Shown: positions 16,539 to 25,526, counted from the first letter of the stretch. The stretch is 30,066 bases of DNA from CAZOIA01 sp964579675 (GCA_964579675.1 CAZOIA010000048.1:1-30066); one strand, 5' to 3'. Translations and numbers: made by a program. The notes: generated from the sequence alone by a model not told the origin.

Positions 16539-16570
16539 CGGGCCCGGCGGCCATCCGGTCGCCGGGCCCG
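16539..16570 (+). terminator. Hairpin terminator after the VWA gene
   Basis: CGGGCCCGGCG (16539-16549) pairs perfectly with CGCCGGGCCCG (16560-16570). A further G-T and two C-G pairs extend the stem to 14 around an ATCC loop. It starts about 40 nt after the VWA stop. Only TTC follows, so it lacks a proper T-run and may act with other factors or as an RNA-end stabiliser. The remaining spacer to 16771 carries only a weaker GTAGCC/GGCTAC stem (16743-16775) that overlaps the yjbQ stop. Confidence 0.65.
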
Positions 16571-16771
16571 TTCGGTGTCAGGCTTGGAAGTGACGAGGTG
16601 AGCGGCCTGGCTTGCCATCGACGCCGGTTCCGGAGGAAGACCTGGAGCCAATCGCACCGGGTCTCAATCGCACAAGCTAAGACGTGATGAAGTCCACCGG
16701 CGATCGACATCCGGACGCCGAGCCATCGCTGAGTCAGGGGGGGTAGCCGCTCCGCCGGGCCGCCACGCGGG

Positions 16772-17191
16772 CTACTCGCCGATGATCTTGATCAGGACCC
16801 GTTTCCGTCGGCGTCCGTCGAACTCCGCGTAGTGGATCTGCTCCCAGGGTCCGAAGTCGAGCTTGCCGTCGGTTACGGCGACGACCACCTCGCGGCCCAT
16901 GACCTGCCGCTTGAGATGCGCGTCGCCGTTGTCCTCGCCTGTGCGGTTGTGGCGGTAGTGCGAGATGGGCTCGTGCGGGGCGAGCTTCTCCAGCCAGTCG
17001 TCGTAGTCGGCGAGCAGGCCGGACTCCGCGTCGTTGATGTAGACGCTGGCTGTGATGTGCATCGCGTTGATGAGCGCGAAGCCCTCGCGGATACCGCTTT
17101 CGCGGAGTGCTTCTTCGACCTGGTCGGTGATGTTGATGTAGTCCCGTCGGTGGGGGGTCTTGAACCACAGTTCCTTGCGATAGGATTTCAT
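16772..17191 (-). CDS. YjbQ / UPF0047 family protein
   Basis: This small cytoplasmic family is annotated by homology as 'secondary thiamine-phosphate synthase enzyme', with the real role uncertain. At 139 aa it is the usual size. Conserved stretches are GFALINAMHITASVYIND (H45), HYRHNRTGEDNGDAHLKRQ (H79, H81, H92) and the C-terminal DGKLDFGPWEQIHYAEFDG. The His residues form the presumed metal/active site. Start ATG 17191 is chosen because AGGGA lies 8 nt before it. A GTG two codons earlier would be too close to that site. It follows the lipoprotein gene by 34 nt and is probably co-transcribed, although the functions look unrelated. Confidence 0.9.
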   Translation of the reverse strand: MKSYRKELWFKTPHRRDYINITDQVEEALRESGIREGFALINAMHITASVYINDAESGLLADYDDWLEKLAPHEPISHYRHNRTGEDNGDAHLKRQVMGREVVVAVTDGKLDFGPWEQIHYAEFDGRRRKRVLIKIIGE

Positions 17192-17225
17192 GAACACTAT
17201 CCCTTCGTCTGGCTATCCTCCCGTC

Positions 17226-19010
17226 CTACTGGCGCAGCCGGGAGGTTACCTCGAGCAGGGCCTCGTGCGAGATCACGCCGGGCACCTCAAACCAGACGTT
17301 GCCGTCCTCGTCGCGATAGAGGTCACGGATCAGGCGGCCGTCCAGGTAGACCCACACGTGGCGGTTGGCGACGTCCACCAGCTTGAACACCGGCGAGAAG
17401 CGCAACTGCCGCCGGCCCGTGATCCGGACCTTGGCGATATTGCCGTCGAGCTGAAAGACGTAATACCCGCCAGATTCGCTGAACCCGTCGTTATCTAAAT
17501 CACCGGGGTCGGTCCGCACGAGCTGTCCGGCATCGAGCGTGATAGGCAGTGGATTGCGGTAATCGGCTGCCTGTTCGACCGGGTCGATGTCTGGAGGCCA
17601 GACGCGAATCATGGCGGCAAACAGGAAGTGATCGCCCTGAATCGGCACGTTCCACAAACCGCACAGTCGCGGATCGCGCGGGTTCTCCAAGGGGCGGGCG
17701 GTGAGAGGAGTGAATGGGACGATCAGGAGGTCGGCCTGACCTGGCCCGGACTGACTGAACAGTATGGAGCATTCCCGGCGGTGGGCCTGGCGCCCCGGCT
17801 CGGGGCGGCCCTCAACCATCTCCCGCGTGAACCCCAGATCGCCGTCACAACAGAACGCCACCCCTACCCCCGGCGGGTCAAACTGCTCAGCCCGGGCGGT
17901 CCCGCCGCACTCCACGTAAACGCGCCCGTCCCGGTAGATCGACCAGACCCACCGATGGCTGGGACTGCGGTCGGTGGGCGGGGCGTCCGGCGAGCAGAAC
18001 CGCCACTGGCCCTGCACGACGACGCGAAGCGGCGTCGCCTCCACCAGACTCTGGTACGATTCAACAGTAATTCCCAGTCCCGACCACTGTGAGGCGTCGT
18101 CCAGGACCACGGTGGCCGGGGCGTCGTTCGGGACCACGACCGGGGTCGGCCCCAGAAACCCGGTGCCCAGAAGGTTGTGCGTCCGGGCCGGATCGTGACC
18201 CAGATCGAACCATTGGCGGACCTGCCCTCGCGAGAAGACCAGCTCGAAGCGATCGATCGCGCCTGCCACAAGCCGCCGCCCTTGCGTCCGGACGTAGAGA
18301 TCGCCCGGCTCCCGCTCGGCGGACGCGAAGATCTCCCGGGCGTTGTCCACGAGGATCACGTCGTCCAGGTAGAGATCCACCGGCGTTTCCAGCGGGTCGC
18401 ACCCGAACCGGAGCTCGCGCACGTCGGTCAGGTCGATCCGCCCGCCGAGGTCGCCAACATCGATCCGGATCAGATTCCAGCCCGGATTCAGAAGAACCCG
18501 CGGATGCTCGTAGGTCAACGGCAGGTCGGTTCCGCTCCGCGCACTGAACCGGAATCCGCCCAAATTGCGGGGGCTGAACACACTGAACAGCAGAAGGTGA
18601 TAGGCTGAGAAGTCACGAGGCAACCCCCATTCGCTGTCGGGCGAATCGGCGCAGACGACCCGCTGCGAGGAGCGGACGAGGGACATTTTCAGCGCGCCGA
18701 CGCCCGTTTCAACCCGGGCACGTTCCGTTGACATGCCCACCGCTCCCGGTCCCCCGGGCGGTTCGAGTCGGAAAAGGGTCTCTTCGGCGGGGCGCTCGAA
18801 GCTGGCCAATACTTCAAACCGTTTGCTGGCCAGGTCGTCATAGGCGGCCACGATCCGATCGAGGGTCGGAGCCAGATCAGGCGAGTAACCCTCACCGGAA
18901 GGCGGGGTCTGGCAGCCGGTCATCGCCGCAACCCAGGCCCACATTACCGGCGCGATGAGCGCACTTACATCCGTTCGCCTTATCGAGTCGACAGGTCCGC
19001 GCGATTGCAT
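17226..19010 (-). CDS. Predicted lipoprotein with carbohydrate-binding-like beta domains, function unknown
   Basis: A hydrophobic N-terminal segment (about 15-31) ends in MTGC, so Cys33 is the likely lipidated residue. The -3 Met is non-ideal. The 594-aa protein is mostly beta-rich. Residues about 60-230 resemble a galactose-binding-type module (SAYHLLLFSVFSPR, NLIRIDVGDLGGRIDLTDVRELRFG, DLYLDDVILVDN). The rest has a WVWSIYRDGRVYVECGG strand pair and a DLDNDGFSESGGYYVFQ stretch that may bind calcium. I do not recognise a named family. The start ATG 19010 has no Shine-Dalgarno, and a promoter -10 ends 7 nt before it, so the mRNA may be leaderless. It is upstream of yjbQ on the same strand. Confidence 0.7.
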   Translation of the reverse strand: MQSRGPVDSIRRTDVSALIAPVMWAWVAAMTGCQTPPSGEGYSPDLAPTLDRIVAAYDDLASKRFEVLASFERPAEETLFRLEPPGGPGAVGMSTERARVETGVGALKMSLVRSSQRVVCADSPDSEWGLPRDFSAYHLLLFSVFSPRNLGGFRFSARSGTDLPLTYEHPRVLLNPGWNLIRIDVGDLGGRIDLTDVRELRFGCDPLETPVDLYLDDVILVDNAREIFASAEREPGDLYVRTQGRRLVAGAIDRFELVFSRGQVRQWFDLGHDPARTHNLLGTGFLGPTPVVVPNDAPATVVLDDASQWSGLGITVESYQSLVEATPLRVVVQGQWRFCSPDAPPTDRSPSHRWVWSIYRDGRVYVECGGTARAEQFDPPGVGVAFCCDGDLGFTREMVEGRPEPGRQAHRRECSILFSQSGPGQADLLIVPFTPLTARPLENPRDPRLCGLWNVPIQGDHFLFAAMIRVWPPDIDPVEQAADYRNPLPITLDAGQLVRTDPGDLDNDGFSESGGYYVFQLDGNIAKVRITGRRQLRFSPVFKLVDVANRHVWVYLDGRLIRDLYRDEDGNVWFEVPGVISHEALLEVTSRLRQ

Positions 19011-19017
19011 GCCTGCG

Positions 19018-19046
19018 AAGATAAGCCGCGGTCGCTACCCGGTCAA
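19018..19046 (-). promoter_or_regulatory. Promoter placed for a leaderless transcript of the lipoprotein gene
   Basis: On the minus strand TTGACC (19041-19046, 5/6) is followed after 17 nt by TATCTT (19018-19023, 4/6). Only 7 nt separate the -10 from the ATG at 19010, so transcription would start at or one base before the start codon. The whole spacer to the upstream gene is 86 nt, which leaves little room for another promoter. Confidence 0.5.
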
Positions 19047-19096
19047 CCACGCGACCCCGCGAACCGGCCGCCGACGCCCCGCGAGATCACTCGGGG

Positions 19097-21949
19097 TCAG
19101 TCATCGCAGGTGACGTCGGCAGTGATCCCGGGCCCGCTTGCACAATCCTCAAATAGCCCGACGTCAGCCTGGGTGATGGCGCCGTCGCCGTCGCGGTCGA
19201 AGCACAGGCAGTAGTACGGGTCGATCGGATCCGGCGGCAGATCGCCGGGGCCGCCGGGCACGCACACCTGCAGGATGCCGAAGTCCGTTTGGTCCACATC
19301 GCCGTCACCGTCCACGTCGGCGTACGGATCGTGGCAAACGGGCTCGAACGTGAAGCCGTCCGCGTGCGTCGCGGACTCGCCTGTCGCACCGGTCAGCTCC
19401 CACTCGACAGTCATCACATCGGTCAGCGCCATCGCGCCCGCCGAGGCCGGGCCCCAATCGTAATCGCCGCAACCCGTGGAACAGGCGTAGACCTCCGTCG
19501 TGTCCCGGATGGGCCCGTCGATGTCGCCCTCCCGCATCCGGATGTTAACGACATTGGTCCCCCCACCGGCGAACCAGCCGCTCAGCTTGTATACCTGCTG
19601 CGGCTGGGCGGAAAGCGTCTGCCACGCCTTTTGATCTCTGTATCCCCGTTCTGCGCCCGTGGTCAGGCTTCCGTAGTGCCCGTGGGTTCCCGGCCCCGGG
19701 ACGTCTCTCGGGCAGGTGGGCCTCGACATGAAGTGATCCCGCCACCGATCGTCGTTGAAGTTCCAGCCGGTCGCCGGGCCGGTGAGTTCCTCGGGGTCGC
19801 ACTCCACCTCCGCGGGGGGGTCTTCGAACTCGCCGTTCATGAGCCCATCGCTCACCACGAGGAACAACGGCGTGGGCGGATCAGCCTCGGAAAGCCTCCC
19901 CGCGCAACCGTCCTGCACCACGATCACGTCGTAATAGCCCGAGGTCAACCCGGTCAGATCGACCTGGCAGGTGATCTGGGTGTCGCTGACCACATTGACA
20001 CTGCCCTGTACGGCGTTCACGGTGGCCCCGCCCCCGGCCTTACTAAACAAAACCTTCGGCGTGCTTGCGATGTTGAACCCGGTGCCCGCCAGGTTGGTGA
20101 TCTCTTGTATCCCATTGTTCACTCCGGTGGCCGGGGCAATCGAGTCAACCGTGATCGGGTTGAGGCATTCCTCGACCGTCATCTCATCCGCGTGGACCGC
20201 ATGGGGCCCCTCGCCCGTCAGGCGAATTCTGTATTGCACCGTCATCAGGGTGCCAGTCGGCGCACCGGAGACCGTGGCGAATGTCCAATCGTAGAACCCG
20301 GAGCTGGCGTAAACCTGCAACGAGGCGCCGGGGATCAGGGCCGCGTTCGCGTCACCATCCAGCAGCTCGAGAAACACGTTGTTGTTGCCGCCCCCGGCCA
20401 GGAATCCGGAGAAGGTGTAGGTCGTCCCCGGGGTCGCGTCAATCGTCTGAAAGACGCGGTTTTCCTCCTGCGCGCCGCCGGCGGCATCTGAGGTCGAGCT
20501 GGCGTAATGGTCGCCCTCCTGAGGCGGGCACGTGGGCGGGTGGAAATCAATCTCGTCGCGGTACAGTGAGCCCGCGCCGAACCCGGCCTGCTGAAGGCCC
20601 TGCCATCGCGAGGGGGCATCGTTCTCAATGGAATCCGAACAGCCGGCGTTGCCCGGATCGTCAAGCTCGAAGCCGCCATTCTCAAAGGGGCCTGCCTTGA
20701 TGATGTTGAACTCGTCCACCAGTGAGTTCCCACCGCAGCCGGGCGATTCCACGATCACTGCCCGCCACTGGCTGCTGTCCACGGCCGTGAGATCCAGATC
20801 GCAGGTCAGGTTGTTCGAATCGATCACCTGCACGTCCGTGGCGATGATATCCGCGAGCGGGAAGTCGCCTCGCAGCTTCACCGTGACGCCCGCCACGAAG
20901 CCCGAGCCCGCGATCGCCACGTCGTTGAGCGAAGCCCCCGCGAAAGCCTCGTTCGGCGTAATGCTGTCGATCTTTGCCGGCGGGCAGGGTGTTTCCTCCA
21001 GCACCACGTTGTCCACGTGCAGCGCGATGTGACCGGACCCTACCGTGAGCCGGTGCATCCGGATAAGGACCGTCACGTCCGATCCCGAGGGCGAGCCGCT
21101 CACCGCAAACGGAAGCCAGTCAACTTGCCCGTTCTTGTCCTTCGTGCTGGACACTTGAGCAAATCTCGTCGGATCGGGGTTCAGGGGGACGATCACGTGC
21201 CCGTTGTGAAGTTCGGCGCCGACCAGGGTTACGCCCTGCTCCTGACCGACGGTCCACTCACCGGAGAACGTATACGTCTTCGCCGGGTCCAGACCGCTCA
21301 CGTTCTGGTAGACAACCTCTTGATTGAAGTTGAACCATCTGTCGATCGAGGCGTGCCCGTTCTCGTCACAGGAGTGGGGGATGTAGATCTCGACGTTGCG
21401 GGCGTTCAGCGGATGTGGATCGTTCTCCCAGTAATCTTCGATCCACGCCGTCACGTCCTGCGTATCCCGCTTGCCGCAGGGATTGACGCCTTCGAAATTG
21501 CCTATCCAGATCTTGTCGTTGGTGTCGTGGTTGTTGGTGTTGGTCGCACCGACGCCCCCGGTCCCGATCCAGATGAGCGTGGCGAATCTCCACGCGCCGG
21601 CACCGCCGGCGTCCTCGGCCGTGCATGGAGCCTGGGGGTCCCCGTTGACCGCCGCCACAAACTGGTCCCGGGCATTGGTGGCATCGAGCCCACCGCTGAC
21701 ATCGACCGCCACGTCACTGCCCGGCCGGATCCCGTCGCCCGTGTCGAACTCGTACACCCGGTTCACCCCCGTGGTGTCGATCTCGATCGTGTCCGCGTCG
21801 GCGATCGTACCCATGAAATTGACGGTGGCGTCCGGCGGGTCCGGCGGCACCACCGGCGGATCGTCGAAGCTCGGGTTGGTGAGCAGATTCTGGCCCAGGC
21901 CCGGCGTGGACAGGGCCAGCACCGTTAACAATACCAAGCTGGTGCGCAT
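19097..21949 (-). CDS. Large secreted IPT/beta-sandwich protein with C-terminal dockerin-like tag
   Basis: The 950-aa protein has a signal peptide (MRTSLVLLTVLALSTPGLG, cut near residue 20) and AAGGAGG just before ATG 21949. It alternates modules beginning with an N-x-x-FE/FD motif (LLTNPSFDD at 22-30, FENGGFELDD at 422-431, LMNGEFEDPP in the third), which look like carbohydrate-binding or DUF642-type sandwiches, with IPT/TIG-like domains (about 322-416, and one beginning NPITVDSIAPATG). The last 79 residues (872-950) hold two EF-hand-like loops (DVDGDGDVDQTDFGILQVC and DRDGDGAITQADVGLFEDC) with paired Cys. No enzyme motif, membrane anchor or sortase signal is visible. It is probably a surface or matrix protein. 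The next minus gene upstream is a paralogue with the same plan and the same ending. Confidence 0.75.
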   Translation of the reverse strand: MRTSLVLLTVLALSTPGLGQNLLTNPSFDDPPVVPPDPPDATVNFMGTIADADTIEIDTTGVNRVYEFDTGDGIRPGSDVAVDVSGGLDATNARDQFVAAVNGDPQAPCTAEDAGGAGAWRFATLIWIGTGGVGATNTNNHDTNDKIWIGNFEGVNPCGKRDTQDVTAWIEDYWENDPHPLNARNVEIYIPHSCDENGHASIDRWFNFNQEVVYQNVSGLDPAKTYTFSGEWTVGQEQGVTLVGAELHNGHVIVPLNPDPTRFAQVSSTKDKNGQVDWLPFAVSGSPSGSDVTVLIRMHRLTVGSGHIALHVDNVVLEETPCPPAKIDSITPNEAFAGASLNDVAIAGSGFVAGVTVKLRGDFPLADIIATDVQVIDSNNLTCDLDLTAVDSSQWRAVIVESPGCGGNSLVDEFNIIKAGPFENGGFELDDPGNAGCSDSIENDAPSRWQGLQQAGFGAGSLYRDEIDFHPPTCPPQEGDHYASSTSDAAGGAQEENRVFQTIDATPGTTYTFSGFLAGGGNNNVFLELLDGDANAALIPGASLQVYASSGFYDWTFATVSGAPTGTLMTVQYRIRLTGEGPHAVHADEMTVEECLNPITVDSIAPATGVNNGIQEITNLAGTGFNIASTPKVLFSKAGGGATVNAVQGSVNVVSDTQITCQVDLTGLTSGYYDVIVVQDGCAGRLSEADPPTPLFLVVSDGLMNGEFEDPPAEVECDPEELTGPATGWNFNDDRWRDHFMSRPTCPRDVPGPGTHGHYGSLTTGAERGYRDQKAWQTLSAQPQQVYKLSGWFAGGGTNVVNIRMREGDIDGPIRDTTEVYACSTGCGDYDWGPASAGAMALTDVMTVEWELTGATGESATHADGFTFEPVCHDPYADVDGDGDVDQTDFGILQVCVPGGPGDLPPDPIDPYYCLCFDRDGDGAITQADVGLFEDCASGPGITADVTCDD

Positions 21950-22042
21950 CTGTTTCCTCCTTCTCGAATGTACCCATCACAGGAACCGGCGGGGACGCCG
22001 TGAGATGCCTCGAGTCCTCCGCTTCGAACCCAGTCTGAGATG

Positions 22043-22072
22043 ATTCTACAACAGTCGGGATCAGTCTGTCAA
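22043..22072 (-). promoter_or_regulatory. Promoter of the 950-aa secreted protein gene
   Basis: On the minus strand a perfect TTGACA (22067-22072) is followed after 18 nt by TAGAAT (22043-22048, 5/6). The leader would be about 85-90 nt to ATG 21949. With the terminator at 22113-22144 just upstream, this marks the gene as its own transcription unit. Confidence 0.7.
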
Positions 22073-22112
22073 TCACCGCGGTTGCCGGGTCGGCTCGTTC
22101 CGCACAGGAAAA

Positions 22113-22144
22113 ACCGGCGGGAGTCGGTATCGGCTCCCGCCGGT
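22113..22144 (-). terminator. Rho-independent terminator of the 983-aa protein gene
   Basis: ACCGGCGGGAG and CTCCCGCCGGT form a perfect 11-bp stem around a 10-nt loop. On the minus strand the stem is followed by a short T-run (complement of 22109-22112), as in intrinsic terminators. It lies about 75 nt past the stop of the upstream minus-strand gene and before the next promoter. Confidence 0.85.
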
Positions 22145-22217
22145 GTAGGATCAGGTCTTGTGCCCGCACGCCCGGGCGTATGGCTGCACATTCCCTCCGG
22201 ATGGCGCCTCAGAAGGA

Positions 22218-25169
22218 TCAATCGTCACAGGTGTCGTCGGCCGTGATGCCGGGACCGCTGCCACACGCCTCGAACGCCGCCAGATCCGCCTGATCGACGT
22301 CATCGCCCGGCACGCCTTCGACGTCAAAGCACGGGCAGTACTCATACCCCTCGCCGCTGGGGACACCGCCATTGGTACCCGTGTAACACATCTGGAAAAC
22401 GCCGAAGTCGCTGTGGTCGACGTCTGAGTCGCCGTCAGCGTCGGCGAACGGGTCGTTGCAGGCCGCCGGCGCTTGGACGAGAACGAGCTCATCCACGTGG
22501 GTGGCGACGGCGGTGACCCAGCCGCTCTCGACAAAGCTGTATCCCCACTCCACGGTGGCGGCATAGCCGGAAGGCGCCCCGGCGAGCTCGAACTCCGTCC
22601 AGGGGAGACCGGGAGGACTGGTCTGCTCTAGCTCCGCCAGCACTGCCCCGGTTTCGTCACCATCTAGAACCCGGATTGCGTGACGGTAGGTCTTCTCCCC
22701 TGTGTTTCCGCCGGCAATCCAGCCCGTCAGCGTGACCCCCCGGTTGGGGATGACGGTCACGGTTTGGAACGCGTACCCGAGGTCCCGGCCATCGATACTG
22801 CCGTGGTTGTCGCCGGCAACGGGATCCTGGACGTGCGTGCTGCCGTCGTACTTCGGCATGTGCGCGATCTCGCCGCTGAAGCAGGTGAAACCCGAAGTCT
22901 GATAAATGCCCATATCCTTAGCCGACCAGGCGAGGATGCTTTCCGGGTAGTCGTCGCACAGCCCGGGTTGGGCATCCCGATCCTGCGGTCCCTCGGCTTC
23001 GAAGTCACCATTCACGAGCAGTTGCTCGCCGGGCGGCACCAGGAGCGCAAATGACTTGGCCAACGGCTCCGGATTCGCGCACAGGTTGTCCTGGCGTGTG
23101 CCGACCAGGTCGTACGTGCCGGGGTTCGCCCAGCCCAGGTAGAACGTTGCGGTAATCTGGCCTGGAGTGATGTTGCTCATCGTGCCGGGGATCTCATCAT
23201 ACGGGTCGTCCAGGACCAGCGAGATCGTATCCAACTGGTCGAGGTTCTGGCCGATGATCGTGAAGTCCACCGACTCCTGCGGAGCGTTCAGGATAACCGG
23301 GTCGATGCTCTCGAAGATGATCGGGGTCCCGCAGCGGACCTCAAAGTAATCGACGAAGGTTTCCGGGACGTCCGGCCCATAAGGGGGGTTCTGCGTCCCG
23401 CGAACGATCCGTGCGAACTCCAGGTTCGACGTCGGGCAGCTCGCCTTTTCAACCGCCACATTGTACGGGCCGGCCTTGGCACCACTGCCCACGATATCGA
23501 ATACGGCCGTGAACGACACCGCGCTCTGGGCAGTGATCGCGCCGGGGATAACCAGCTCGGGCTCGTCCACCGGAGGCCCTCCCGGGTTCGGATCATCGAC
23601 GAATATCAGGCTCACCGCCGTGATTACGTCCAGATTGGTGCCGCCGGTGATCGTGACGGAGGCTGCATTGTCAAGGTGAGTCGCACTGCTGGGGTAAGCG
23701 AACCTGGGCCGCTGTCCGGTCGTGCACGGCGCCGACTCCGTCTCCGGGTCGACGGTGAGACTGAAGGCGTCAAGATGCACTGCGGCCACGCCGCCGGCGC
23801 CGCCCTGGACGGTCGTCTCGACCTGGACCGTCACCCAGCCGTTGTAGGCGGTACCGGCGATGGTGACCTCGTACCAGTCCGGAGAGGCCTGCGCCTCGTT
23901 AACCGTCACCGGGGGAGCGATCGTCGTGCCACCGATCTGACCGTCCCAGACGGTGAAGGTTGCAGTGTTGGTCACACCGGTTCCCCCGGGGCCGGTATGA
24001 ACCCAGCCACCAAAAGTGACGTCATCGCCGCTGGTGACCGGGACCGCCTGGTAGGTGTCAGTGTTGATCAGAGTACCCACCGCATCGTGGAATTCGAGAC
24101 CCCACTCGCCGTCCATGTGACGCGGGGTCGGGACGTGCTGGCGGGCTCCATAATGATGGGGGTCGGAATAGCTGACGTAGTCGCCAAACCAGATCTGCCC
24201 GTTCCCGGAGTTGTCGGGCAACTCGAAGCTCGGGTTGACCAGCAGGTTTTGCGGTTCCTCCGGGTCCAGCACCTCGAACCCGCCCGTTATCACGCGCGGA
24301 TTGCAGTTGGTCTGCTCCACGATCAGGTCGTAGAACCCGGGCGCTGCACCGGACGTCGCCAGGAGCACGTCCATCGAGGTCGGGGTCGCCCCTGCCTGGA
24401 TCGTACCGGGGACTTCAATCGGTTCGCCATATTGCCGGTGCGGCCCGCTCCGCCATAGCCGGACCCCGGTGACCTGGTCCAGGTTCGAGCCCGTTATGGT
24501 CACCATCGTGTCAACCGGGGGCTGGGTCATCACGTACACGTTAGGGACGATGGGAGCGTCGGGGTCGATCTCGTGTTGCGTGCCACACTCGGACGTGAGC
24601 AGCTCGACGTCATCGACGGCGACGATGCCCCAGCAGTCCCCGGCGCTGCATCCCGGGCCGTCGGCGATCAGCGTAATCCTGGCGGTGATCTCGCTGTCGA
24701 CCGGGCCCTTCCAGGCGGCCACCACTTGGGTGTAGTCAATAACCCTGACCTGATCGTCCCCGGCGAGGTAGATACCGGCTGCCGCCACCACTTCGCCGTC
24801 GACCAGGATCTCGCCACTTACGGAACTCGGGAAACCGGCATCGTCGCGCAGCCACGCCCAGAATGACAGGGCCAGATCATACGTCCCTGAGGTAACGGTA
24901 ACGGTCTGCTCCACCGTACCAGCGTCGTGGACCCAGTTGGTCGAGGCCGCTATCATTCTGACACCGGTCCTGGGCATCGCTCCGTACCAGCCACCCCCCG
25001 AGCAGTCCGGGTAGTGCACCTCACCGTCCATGGTCCAACCGTCCGGAACGTCGTCTCCGTTGCTGTCGATCTCAAAACCGCCATTCGTCAGCAGATCCGC
25101 CGCCGCCGCGGGGCCAGCGACAAATGCGATCGCTGCCAGACAACCTGTGATTCCGATCCATTTCCTCAT
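22218..25169 (-). CDS. Large secreted IPT/beta-sandwich protein with C-terminal dockerin-like tag (paralogue)
   Basis: Start ATG 25169 is chosen because GGAGGAGG lies upstream and it opens a clear signal peptide (MRKWIGITGCLAAIAFVAGPAAA). The frame stays open to 25346, but that extension is not hydrophobic or conserved. The 983-aa protein has N-x-x-FE modules (LLTNGGFE after the signal, NLLVNPSFEL, QLLVNGDFEA) interleaved with at least three IPT/TIG-like domains (VTITGSNLDQVTGVRLW, VTITGGTNLDVITAVSL, FTIIGQNLDQLDTISLV). The last 80 residues (904-983) are a dockerin-like tag (DADGDSDVDHSDFGVFQMC, then a degenerate second loop ending FEACGSGPGITADDTCDD), nearly identical at the end to the 950-aa protein. 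It is probably extracellular. Function and partner are unknown. Confidence 0.75.
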   Translation of the reverse strand: MRKWIGITGCLAAIAFVAGPAAAADLLTNGGFEIDSNGDDVPDGWTMDGEVHYPDCSGGGWYGAMPRTGVRMIAASTNWVHDAGTVEQTVTVTSGTYDLALSFWAWLRDDAGFPSSVSGEILVDGEVVAAAGIYLAGDDQVRVIDYTQVVAAWKGPVDSEITARITLIADGPGCSAGDCWGIVAVDDVELLTSECGTQHEIDPDAPIVPNVYVMTQPPVDTMVTITGSNLDQVTGVRLWRSGPHRQYGEPIEVPGTIQAGATPTSMDVLLATSGAAPGFYDLIVEQTNCNPRVITGGFEVLDPEEPQNLLVNPSFELPDNSGNGQIWFGDYVSYSDPHHYGARQHVPTPRHMDGEWGLEFHDAVGTLINTDTYQAVPVTSGDDVTFGGWVHTGPGGTGVTNTATFTVWDGQIGGTTIAPPVTVNEAQASPDWYEVTIAGTAYNGWVTVQVETTVQGGAGGVAAVHLDAFSLTVDPETESAPCTTGQRPRFAYPSSATHLDNAASVTITGGTNLDVITAVSLIFVDDPNPGGPPVDEPELVIPGAITAQSAVSFTAVFDIVGSGAKAGPYNVAVEKASCPTSNLEFARIVRGTQNPPYGPDVPETFVDYFEVRCGTPIIFESIDPVILNAPQESVDFTIIGQNLDQLDTISLVLDDPYDEIPGTMSNITPGQITATFYLGWANPGTYDLVGTRQDNLCANPEPLAKSFALLVPPGEQLLVNGDFEAEGPQDRDAQPGLCDDYPESILAWSAKDMGIYQTSGFTCFSGEIAHMPKYDGSTHVQDPVAGDNHGSIDGRDLGYAFQTVTVIPNRGVTLTGWIAGGNTGEKTYRHAIRVLDGDETGAVLAELEQTSPPGLPWTEFELAGAPSGYAATVEWGYSFVESGWVTAVATHVDELVLVQAPAACNDPFADADGDSDVDHSDFGVFQMCYTGTNGGVPSGEGYEYCPCFDVEGVPGDDVDQADLAAFEACGSGPGITADDTCDD

Positions 25170-25526
25170 TGTGTCTAACCTCCTCCAGATAAGCTGGGAC
25201 ATCGTCCATGACCTCCAGTCATTCCAGAACGTCTTTCCAAGAACACCAAGAAAGGGTGGACTCACACCTGCCGCGAGGACAGAATGCAACACACCCTGAC
25301 CTGGTAAACGCTGCTTTGCGTCTCCGTCCAGCCTGCGTGGACGCAAGGCCCCCGCGCCCTACGCGCAGGTGCCGAGCACAACTCCGCGCAGCTCTCGCGA
25401 ATCGGATGGACGGATTCTCCGCGACAAACAACCCAACCCCTCTCCTGCCGCCCCTGGCTCTGGTTCAGGAGTATCCCCCTCACAAAGATAGAGACGGCAA
25501 GTGAGAACGTTCTGTTTAGCATCTTC
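25170..25526 (-). other. Long 5' leader of the 983-aa protein gene
   Basis: If the promoter at 25527-25555 is right, the mRNA carries about 350 nt before the start codon. This stretch has no supported ORF. It contains an inverted repeat, TTGCGTC (25316-25322) with GACGCAA (25340-25346), that would form a stem in the RNA. I do not recognise a known riboswitch. A nearer promoter was not seen, but the long leader rests on that promoter call. Confidence 0.4.

Noticed and set aside
19289..20491. 400-codon plus-strand frame (and a similar 303-codon one at 21017-21928)
   Set aside because: Both lie antisense to the 950-aa secreted protein, which has a signal peptide, domains, ribosome binding site and promoter; no family resemblance in the antisense products.
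9037..25169. PEP-CTERM or sortase-type anchoring of the tagged proteins
   Set aside because: The C-termini end in the Asp/Cys-rich loops, without a hydrophobic segment, basic tail, PEP or LPxTG motif.
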